From: an uncultured Prevotellaceae bacterium
Lineage (GTDB): Bacteria; Bacteroidota; Bacteroidia; Bacteroidales; Muribaculaceae
Direction: 5' to 3'
DNA: 6,040 nucleotides
Assembly (NCBI GenBank): GCA_900556245.1
Contig: USOC01000077.1
Location: forward strand, 1 to 6,040
Below, piece after piece: positions 1-4,269 of this stretch. Within the stretch, counting starts at the first letter, position 1. Every line of letters begins with the position of its first letter. A program made the translations under genes and the position numbers. The notes under the pieces are model-generated. The model saw only the letters and a list, made by a program, of their open reading frames with translations. It had not been told where the DNA came from and did no database searches.

Positions 1-587
1 TTCAGCCGTACTGTTATGTCCGTGATGGCGGCTTTGAGGAATTGCCTGCAAGAATGAACATTCACCGTACGTTCTTTTCCGACGATTTTGCCTACATGCT
101 GAGGGGATTGGCGCGCATCTATTCCCGTCATGGCTCAATTGATGCTTTTGCCGTAGCGGAGATGGTCAGTGAAAGCAACGCTCCGGCATGGGCGCTTGCC
201 GCCGCACTTGTGAGAGAGTTTGCCACGGCAAACGAAGGAAAGACAAACAGCCGTTGCCTGCCGTCGGATTTTGCAAAGACAGCGTTGAAACGACTGAATA
301 TGGCATTGCGTTGGCTTGTCAGAAACGATGGAATTGTCGACCTTGGCGTGTGGAAGAGCATCCGTCCCTCGCAGTTGTATATACCCTTGGATGTGCATGT
401 CGGCAACACGGCACGGCAACTCGGTCTGTTGGACCGGCGCAGCAACGATCGCCGGGCTGTCGAACAACTCACCGGGGTTCTGCGCTCGCTTCGCCCCGAT
501 GACCCTGCGATTTTTGATTTCGCTTTGTTCGGAATCGGTGTGGGAAACCGCTATACAGGAAACGGTTTTTCCTTGGATAAGATTTAA
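1..587 (+). CDS. TIGR02757/DUF2400 family protein, C-terminal part (5' end outside window)
   Basis: The open frame is already open at base 3 and continues without a stop, so the TTG at 42 and ATG at 54 are internal codons. The residues just before them (PYCYVRDGGFEEL, bases 6-44) fit the family. The segment NIHRTFFSDDFAYMLRGL and the later block LRWLVRNDGIVDLGVW ... IPLDVHVGNTARQLGLL ... DFALFGIGVG are the conserved core of the TIGR02757 (DUF2400) proteins common in Bacteroidota. Their function is not established. The Asp-x-His-Val-x4-Arg-x-Leu-Gly-Leu block (Asp codon at 390-392) followed by a Gly-rich C-terminal segment resembles the helix carrying the catalytic Asp in HhH-GPD DNA glycosylases; that likeness is my inference. 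It is the first gene of the + strand cluster, 17 bases before the next start. Family assignment is firm; function is not. Confidence 0.9.
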   Translation, partial: QPYCYVRDGGFEELPARMNIHRTFFSDDFAYMLRGLARIYSRHGSIDAFAVAEMVSESNAPAWALAAALVREFATANEGKTNSRCLPSDFAKTALKRLNMALRWLVRNDGIVDLGVWKSIRPSQLYIPLDVHVGNTARQLGLLDRRSNDRRAVEQLTGVLRSLRPDDPAIFDFALFGIGVGNRYTGNGFSLDKI

Positions 588-604
588 AATTAAAAATATA
601 AATA

Positions 605-985
605 ATGAAAGATAGCATAATGTCGCAAGCCGGAGGCGTTCTCGAATCGCTTGCCTTTGATTTCCGGCTGAATGATGAATTTTACGTGCGGACTCGCGTG
701 GAGCGAGGCTCCGCCCGCGGAAAAGTCTATTACTTTGTGCGCAATGGCGATACGGAGGAAAGCAGTGAGGGAGTCTGCCCTCTTGAAGCGCTCTCTCGTC
801 TTGCCGGCTCTCTCGATGAGCTTTCTGCCGGAGAAACGGCAGAGGTTGCATGCGATTGTCGGCTGGTTGTCAATGATACGACGGAATTTCATCGTTTGCC
901 GGCAGCTGTAGTCAAGGCTGTAGCCCGCACATTGGCTGCGGAAATCGACGACCTTTCTTTTCTGCGCGGTTTGCCTGTCGGATAA
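605..985 (+). CDS. Hypothetical protein, 126 aa
   Basis: I do not recognise this protein. It starts at ATG 605 after an A/T-rich leader typical of Bacteroidota translation starts, with a second ATG six codons in (620). It is acidic and soluble-looking, with no signal peptide or membrane segment. The N-terminal half alternates charged and hydrophobic residues as in beta strands (FDFRLNDEFYVRTRVER, KVYYFVRN), and the C-terminal half looks helical (AAVVKAVARTLAAEIDDL). It lies 17 bases after the DUF2400 stop and 51 bases before the lipid kinase start, so it is probably co-transcribed. A 241-codon open frame on the other strand overlaps it, but that frame also runs through the well-supported kinase gene and is taken as a shadow. 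No function can be assigned. Confidence 0.7.
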   Translation: MKDSIMSQAGGVLESLAFDFRLNDEFYVRTRVERGSARGKVYYFVRNGDTEESSEGVCPLEALSRLAGSLDELSAGETAEVACDCRLVVNDTTEFHRLPAAVVKAVARTLAAEIDDLSFLRGLPVG

Positions 986-1036
986 TTCAGCCGGACAATT
1001 GAGGAGGTTCGGAGAAAATTGGTTAAGTTTGCAGTT

Positions 1037-1414
1037 ATGAACGAACAAAAATTCAGTTGGAAGAAGCGGGCGAAAAGTTTCACCTATGCTTTTTCCGGAA
1101 TCGGACGGCTCCTGAGCAGGGAACACAATGCCTGGATTCATTGTTGCGTTGCAGTAGCGGTGATTGTGGCAGGTCTTTGCTTTGGCTTGGCTCTGTGGGA
1201 ATGGGTGGCTATTGCCATTTGCATTGGGAGCGTTCTCGCCGCAGAGGCTATGAATTCGGCTGTGGAGGCGCTTGCCGACCGTGTTTCGCCGGGCTACGAC
1301 GAGGCTGTGAAGCATGCCAAGGATTTGGCTGCCGGAGCGGTGTTGTTGCTGGCGCTGGCGGCTGTGGCAGTAGGCTTGATTGTATTTCTTCCCAAAATTT
1401 TAAATTTGTTGTAA
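1037..1414 (+). CDS. dgkA: Diacylglycerol kinase family protein (DgkA-type integral-membrane lipid kinase)
   Basis: This 125-residue protein fits the small trimeric membrane kinases that phosphorylate diacylglycerol or, in many bacteria, undecaprenol, with ATP at the inner-membrane face. A basic amphipathic N-terminus (WKKRAKSFTYAFSGI) leads to a Glu-His-Asn-x3-His segment (E29-H35) that matches the E-x-N-x-R-I-H type of the undecaprenol-kinase branch. Three hydrophobic segments lie at about 36-53, 55-69 and 97-118. The family signature is present as E70-x2-N73-S-A-x-E77, with D96 in HAKDLAAGAV. ATG 1037 gives the usual family start; an in-frame TTG at 1019 would add six residues and has a purine-rich GAGGAGG about 11 bases upstream, so it is a weaker alternative. 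The stop lies one base before the ATG of the PAP2 phosphatase, suggesting coupled expression. Substrate (diacylglycerol or undecaprenol) cannot be decided from sequence. Confidence 0.92.
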   Translation: MNEQKFSWKKRAKSFTYAFSGIGRLLSREHNAWIHCCVAVAVIVAGLCFGLALWEWVAIAICIGSVLAAEAMNSAVEALADRVSPGYDEAVKHAKDLAAGAVLLLALAAVAVGLIVFLPKILNLL

Positions 1415-1415
1415 T

Positions 1416-1967
1416 ATGAAAAGACTGATAGCTGCACTGCTCGCTTTGTCGATGACTGTCGGATTGTCCGCACAGGAACTTTCCAACCGTCGTAAGGCAG
1501 TGAAGTATTCCGGTGACGCATTGCTTGTCGCAATGCCGTTGGCGACGCTGACCGCCGTACTTGTTGAAAAGGATTGGACCGGACTGAAGCAGGCGGCTTT
1601 TTCAGCGGCAACAACATTAGGCGCAACCTATTTGTTGAAATACACGGTGAAAAAAGAGCGTCCTGACCATAGTGATTTCCATTCGTTTCCATCAGCCCAC
1701 ACTTCTATTATGTTTGCCAATGCGGCGTTTGTGCAGCGGCGCTATGGCTGGAAGTGGGGAGCGCCTGCCTACGTTCTTGCCACCTATGTGGGTTGGAGCA
1801 GAACGTTTGCCAAGAAACACGACTGGTGGGATGTCGTAGCCGGTGCAGCTATCGGAGCGGGCAGTTCGTATATTTTCACTCGTCCTTTTGCAAAAAAGCA
1901 CAATCTGTCGATTGCGCCTGTATCCGATGGTTCTCACTTCGGAATCGTGGCGTCATTTAACTTGTAA
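1416..1967 (+). CDS. PAP2 family lipid phosphatase with signal peptide
   Basis: This 183-residue protein has a clear N-terminal signal sequence (KR, then LIAALLALSMTVGLSA; likely cleavage after A19). All three motifs of the PAP2 phosphatase superfamily are present: K75-x6-R82-P83, P92-S-A-H95 (general-acid His), and S128-R129-x5-H135-x3-D139 (nucleophile His and its Asp partner). Hydrophobic stretches at about 34-50, 60-74, 97-106, 115-127 and 139-154 are compatible with a small membrane-bound enzyme whose active site faces the periplasm. Members dephosphorylate phosphatidic acid, undecaprenyl pyrophosphate, lipid A or phosphatidylglycerophosphate; the sequence does not decide which. The start is one base after the kinase stop, so the two are very likely translated together, which suggests opposing steps on related lipids. 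The C-terminus after about 155 is polar and beta-like (IAPVSDGSHFGIVASFNL), as often seen in Bacteroidota versions. Confidence 0.9.
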   Translation: MKRLIAALLALSMTVGLSAQELSNRRKAVKYSGDALLVAMPLATLTAVLVEKDWTGLKQAAFSAATTLGATYLLKYTVKKERPDHSDFHSFPSAHTSIMFANAAFVQRRYGWKWGAPAYVLATYVGWSRTFAKKHDWWDVVAGAAIGAGSSYIFTRPFAKKHNLSIAPVSDGSHFGIVASFNL

Positions 1968-1981
1968 ATCACATTGGTCAT

Positions 1982-2290
1982 ATGATTGTTTATAACACTA
2001 CTTTTCACGCTCATGGCGATATTGCCGAACAATTTTTGGTATGGTTGCGAGGGCAGTTTGTTCCACGTGCCGTTGCCGACGGACGCTTGGCGGAACCGCG
2101 GCTCACTTTGGTGTTAAACGCTGAAGAAAGTGACGGAAACAACTATTCGCTCCAGTTTCGCGTTGTTGATATAGATACGCTCCAGGCGTGGTATTCTGAA
2201 ATCGGCGATGATCTGATTGTCGAAATGTCGCAAAAATTTGGCCGTCAGGCTGTTGGTTTTTCCACTTTGTTGCAGGAGATGGAATTATAG
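1982..2290 (+). CDS. DUF4286 family protein
   Basis: The 102-residue protein begins MIVYNTTFH and continues with a helix (DIAEQFLVWLRGQFVPRAV), then a PRLTLVL strand, YSLQFRVVDIDTL and a final WYSEIGDDLI segment. This layout is characteristic of DUF4286 proteins found in Bacteroidota, commonly next to ruvC, as here. The length is normal for the family and there is no signal or membrane segment, so it is probably cytosolic. The fold looks like a small ferredoxin-like alpha/beta domain; this is inferred from the strand/helix order only. It starts 14 bases after the phosphatase stop and ends three bases before the ruvC ATG, so it is co-transcribed and possibly translationally coupled with ruvC. 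The function is not known. Confidence 0.85.
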   Translation: MIVYNTTFHAHGDIAEQFLVWLRGQFVPRAVADGRLAEPRLTLVLNAEESDGNNYSLQFRVVDIDTLQAWYSEIGDDLIVEMSQKFGRQAVGFSTLLQEMEL

Positions 2291-2293
2291 CGC

Positions 2294-2854
2294 ATGGAAT
2301 GGGACCGAATTATTATTGGCATCGACCCCGGAACAAACGTAATGGGGTATGGCATTTTGGGCATTAAAGATAAAAAACCTTCGCTCATTGCCATGGGGGT
2401 CATCATGCTCAGCAAATTCGACGACCGATACATGCGTCTGCGTCGTATTGCAGAGCGCGTCACATCGCTCATCGACCAGTATTTGCCCGATGAAATGGCT
2501 CTTGAAGCTCCGTTCTATGGAAAAAACGTGCAGTCGATGCTGAAGCTGGGAAGGGCGCAAGGTGTCGCAATGGCCGCAGCTTTGATGCGCGACATCCCGA
2601 TTGCAGAGTATGCGCCGTTGAAAGTCAAACAGTCCATCACAGGCAACGGAATGGCATCGAAAGAGCAAGTGGCGGAAATGTTGCGACGCATTTTGAATAT
2701 TCCGAAGGAGTCAATCGATCCGCATCTCGATGCGACCGACGCATTAGGTGTTGCCTTGTGCCATTTCTATGAATCCTCGCGACCGCAGACAGCATCGACC
2801 TACAAGTCTTGGAAGGACTTTGTCATGCGCAATGCCGACAAAATCAAGCGCTGA
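2294..2854 (+). CDS. ruvC: Crossover junction endodeoxyribonuclease RuvC
   Basis: RuvC is the Holliday-junction resolvase that works with the RuvAB branch-migration motor in recombinational repair, cutting two strands symmetrically at a four-way junction in the cytosol. The 186-residue product shows the RNase H-like fold signatures: [13 protein letters not shown] with catalytic D11, LEAPFYGKN with E71, and [14 protein letters not shown] with D146 and D149, the four acidic metal-binding positions of the family. The GRAQGV and Y-A-P-x-x-V-K-x-x-I-T-G-N-G segments are also typical. The length is close to normal, with a short basic C-terminal tail ([15 protein letters not shown]). It is the last gene of the + strand cluster, three bases after DUF4286. 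No T-tract terminator is obvious after it; a short 5-bp stem (2859-2863 with 2871-2875) is followed by A residues instead. Confidence 0.97.
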   Translation: MEWDRIIIGIDPGTNVMGYGILGIKDKKPSLIAMGVIMLSKFDDRYMRLRRIAERVTSLIDQYLPDEMALEAPFYGKNVQSMLKLGRAQGVAMAAALMRDIPIAEYAPLKVKQSITGNGMASKEQVAEMLRRILNIPKESIDPHLDATDALGVALCHFYESSRPQTASTYKSWKDFVMRNADKIKR

Positions 2855-2898
2855 CTGCCCCGACGATACTTCGGGAAAAAATCAGGCCAAATGTTTGT

Positions 2899-2965
2899 CT
2901 CCCCCTGCTCACGGAGTCGGAGACGGAGTCAATAGGGGGAGTGGCGCTTGCGCCGAGGGGGTTAG
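2899..2965. repeat. GC-rich REP-like element with nested inverted and direct repeats
   Basis: This element fills the convergent gap between ruvC and the minus-strand operon. CTCCCCCT (2899-2906) is complementary to AGGGGGAG (2934-2941), an 8-bp stem. Inside the 27-base loop, ACGGAGTC occurs twice as a direct repeat (2911-2918 and 2923-2930). Immediately after comes a tight hairpin, GGCGC-TT-GCGCC (2943-2954), and then a second run of five G (2957-2961) that could pair with the same C-run. There is no T-tract, so it is not a standard intrinsic terminator. The layout and location suit a dispersed extragenic palindromic repeat; that it is multicopy in the genome is inference. Open frames through it look spurious. 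Confidence 0.5.
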
Positions 2966-3023
2966 GACCGTATGACAGGGGCATTTTCCGCAGCCATCGC
3001 CCGCAAACTCAAGTCTGGAGGAA

Positions 3024-3383
3024 TCAAACAGATTCTATATCTTCGATTTCATCAATGATATCAAGAAGTTTTCTGCCTCCTATCTCCAAATTTTTTATCA
3101 AGTCGTTTGGCGTTTCGAAAAACTCAATTTCATTGGTGAATTTCTCATCACACAATGCCGCATATTCAGGTGTGTACATCAGGTAATACATACTACCACA
3201 ATACTTAAATCTGACATCATACATTTGCACGGCAAAGTCGTAAAACAAGACTTGTGAGGCATCATTCTTATACCCGGCATAACCGTCTCCATATAAATCA
3301 AAGTTTGGAGGGAACTCCGAATTGAAAGGATAACCAAACAAGTCATAGCTGATGTAATAGAAACCGCTGCTCATATAATTCAT
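3024..3383 (-). CDS. Hypothetical acidic protein, candidate immunity protein (119 aa)
   Basis: I do not recognise a family. The start ATG (3383) overlaps the stop of the upstream gene in an ATGA arrangement (3380-3383), so the two are almost certainly translated together. The protein has no signal peptide or membrane segment. It is unusually rich in tyrosine (about 15) and strongly acidic, roughly 21 Asp/Glu against 7 Lys/Arg, ending in a helical acidic tail (LLDIIDEIEDIESV). Small, acidic, cytosolic proteins placed directly after a basic toxin-like gene are a common pattern for immunity proteins of polymorphic toxins; the assignment here rests on that context and charge, not on homology. Base composition is AT-richer than the ruvC cluster and the exported-protein gene on either side. 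An unrelated hypothetical protein remains possible. Confidence 0.7.
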   Translation of the reverse strand: MNYMSSGFYYISYDLFGYPFNSEFPPNFDLYGDGYAGYKNDASQVLFYDFAVQMYDVRFKYCGSMYYLMYTPEYAALCDEKFTNEIEFFETPNDLIKNLEIGGRKLLDIIDEIEDIESV

Positions 3384-3757
3384 TTTAAGTTTCGTACTTT
3401 GTCAAGTATTGCCAATAATGGAGGATAACCGGCAAGAGATTTCTCACTTCCCTCAATGGGCTTGCCGTCTTTCCATAAATGAAAATGTACACCCAACCCT
3501 TTATGGTCGGTTGTGTGTATTTCCCAAACCTTTTTACCATCGCCATCATATTTGGCAATAGCTTTAACATCAGAACCGTCTTTTTCAAAAATCGTGTATA
3601 TGCGGTTTGATGTACGACTTTCTTCGGGTAGTTTGTTGAATCTCGAAGGATCTTTAAATTGAACGACCTGTATTTCTCCAATAGTTGCCGCTGTTTTCCA
3701 ATTTCTCCCCAATTCAGAATCCAACAATCCCTTGCCTCTACTTCCGTTTCCGCCCAT
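3380..3757 (-). CDS. Putative polymorphic-toxin-like C-terminal domain protein (125 aa)
   Basis: This small protein looks like a stand-alone toxin domain. The N-terminus (MGGNGSRGKGLLDSELG) reads like an internal linker rather than a true protein start, and there is no signal peptide. The core is beta-rich: RIYTIFEKDGSDVKAIAKYD, then GDGKKVWEIHTTDHKG and GVHFHLWKDGKPI. The pattern Y-D-x-D-G-K-x5-I-H-x2-D-H ... H-x-H-x-W (H81, D84, H85, H91, H93, W95) resembles compact polymorphic-toxin C-terminal domains that end with a His-rich Y-D-x-x-G ... T-D-H-x-x-x-H-x-H block; I cannot name a Pfam family. The charge is slightly basic (about +4), as nucleic-acid-targeting toxins often are. It overlaps the downstream acidic gene by four bases and the upstream 58-aa frame by 20 bases. 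The activity is not known; a truncated fragment of a larger effector is an alternative. Confidence 0.65.
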   Translation of the reverse strand: MGGNGSRGKGLLDSELGRNWKTAATIGEIQVVQFKDPSRFNKLPEESRTSNRIYTIFEKDGSDVKAIAKYDGDGKKVWEIHTTDHKGLGVHFHLWKDGKPIEGSEKSLAGYPPLLAILDKVRNLK

Positions 3758-3914
3758 TGCGTAAATTTTTCAGATTGGCATTCTCAAAATAAACACTAAT
3801 ATCATCATGCTCATTGGGCATTCTATCGCCATAGCGGATTATTAAAGGAGGATTTAATCGGTCAATAGCTTCTTCGTACATTTTTGCCACAGGTATTTTT
3901 TCAAAATTTTTCAT
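3738..3914 (-). CDS. Small hypothetical protein (58 aa), first gene of the minus-strand operon
   Basis: This frame starts at ATG 3914 and stops at TAG 3738-3740. The product begins MKNFEKIPVAKMYEEAIDRL, continues NPPLIIRYGDRMPNEHDDIS and VYFENANL, and ends in a basic tail KNLRNGRKRK. No family is recognised. An in-frame TGA upstream with no other start codon between fixes the N-terminus. It looks coding rather than random: an amphipathic helix is followed by strand-like segments, and the frame sits exactly between the AT-rich control region and the toxin-like gene. It overlaps that gene by 20 bases in another frame. At a run of five A (CTGAAAAATTTACGC on the minus strand) loss of one base would join it to the toxin-like frame as one protein of about 177 residues, so it may be the N-terminal part of a frameshifted gene instead of an independent gene. 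Confidence 0.5.
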   Translation of the reverse strand: MKNFEKIPVAKMYEEAIDRLNPPLIIRYGDRMPNEHDDISVYFENANLKNLRNGRKRK

Positions 3915-3984
3915 CCTATTGAAAAAAACTGTCTTTGTATGCGTAAATCAATGAAATCTAGAAAACCATATTCATCACACGATG

Positions 3985-4016
3985 CAAATACAATGTATTT
4001 TTATGCACACTGCAAA
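3985..4016 (-). promoter_or_regulatory. Candidate Bacteroidales-type promoter for the minus-strand operon
   Basis: Read on the minus strand, TTTG (4016-4013) is followed by 20 bases and then TGTATTTG (3992-3985). The Bacteroidota sigma-factor consensus is TTTG near -33 and TAnnTTTG near -7 with about 19-21 bases between. The second box differs from consensus at one position (G for A). Transcription would begin near 3978, giving a leader of roughly 64 bases before ATG 3914. The region is AT-rich, so chance matches are easy; an exact TAAATTTG also occurs at 4020-4013, without a TTTG at the right distance upstream. Confidence 0.4.
3986..4000. promoter_or_regulatory. Perfect palindrome overlapping the -7 box (candidate operator)
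   Basis: AAATACA-A-TGTATTT is a perfect inverted repeat with 7-base arms and one central base. It covers seven of the eight bases of the candidate -7 element and part of the spacer, where a dimeric repressor would block transcription. No regulator gene is visible in the window. The AT-rich background lowers the weight of this match. Confidence 0.35.
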
Positions 4017-4085
4017 TTTATTCATAAATTATATTTAGCCTACAGTCAGAATATAGTATTTTCATCCAATCTCAAATAAGCCTTT

Positions 4086-4110
4086 AAATTTCAAGCATAA
4101 CGTGAAATTT
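4086..4110. repeat. AT-rich inverted repeat
   Basis: AAATTTCA (4086-4093) and TGAAATTT (4103-4110) form perfect 8-base arms around nine bases (AGCATAACG). It is followed on the + strand by TATATATTTATTC. It lies about 170 bases upstream of the first minus-strand operon gene. It could be a regulator site or a weak hairpin; in AT-rich DNA it could also be chance. Confidence 0.35.
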
Positions 4111-4213
4111 TATATATTTATTCGTTTGTCATTGTTCACACCGCTATCGATCCTAATGCCTGCCTTTTTTCAAGTCCCACGCTCTTATCCCGTTTCTAAT
4201 TCGCCTATATACA

Positions 4214-4247
4214 AATAGCGGTGTCTGAAGTTCCGGACACCGCTATT
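4214..4247 (-). terminator. Hairpin terminator of the exported-protein gene
   Basis: AATAGCGGTGTC (4214-4225) pairs perfectly over 12 bases with GACACCGCTATT (4236-4247), with a loop of ten bases. On the minus strand it begins 22 bases after the stop codon at 4270, the right place for a terminator. The sequence after the stem is TGTATATAGG, not a clean T-tract, so efficiency is uncertain. No + strand gene ends here. Confidence 0.75.
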
Positions 4248-4269
4248 CTTGAATTCTTATAGGTTTTTC

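Larger units (their letters stand above)
3915..4269. other. AT-rich gene-free region between toxin-like operon and exported-protein gene
   Basis: This stretch of 355 bases holds no credible gene on either strand; the only start-to-stop frames are very short, such as a 20-codon one at 4156. It is much richer in A/T than the flanking genes. It contains the candidate promoter and operator for the minus-strand operon, an AT-rich inverted repeat (4086-4110) and the terminator hairpin of the exported-protein gene (4214-4247). The 10-base word ACACCGCTAT in that hairpin occurs again at 4138-4147. No tRNA or recognisable RNA gene is seen. Confidence 0.7.

Noticed and set aside
1024..1031. TAAGTTTG, an exact -7 box match just before the kinase start
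   Set aside because: The implied transcription start would fall almost on the ATG, and no good -33 box is present (TTG at 999-1001 is 22 bases away).
590..1315. Open frame of 241 codons on the minus strand
   Set aside because: It runs antisense through the 126-residue gene and most of the kinase gene, whose family motifs are clear; the product has no recognisable domain.
1401..1408. TAAATTTG, an exact match to the Bacteroidales -7 box, just before the PAP2 start
   Set aside because: It lies in the last codons of the kinase gene and lacks a TTTG at the right distance (only ATTG with 18 bases between); the 1-base gap already explains expression by read-through.
2859..2875. Short hairpin CCCGA/TCGGG after ruvC as a terminator
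   Set aside because: The stem is only 5 bp and is followed by A residues rather than T on the + strand.
2899..2965. CRISPR array or attachment site
   Set aside because: The internal direct repeat is only 8 bases and occurs twice with 4 bases between; there are no spacers, no cas genes, no tRNA and no integrase.
2809..3186. Open frame of 125 codons on the + strand after ruvC
   Set aside because: It passes from the end of ruvC through the GC-rich repeat into the antisense of the acidic protein gene; it joins unrelated sequence and looks spurious.
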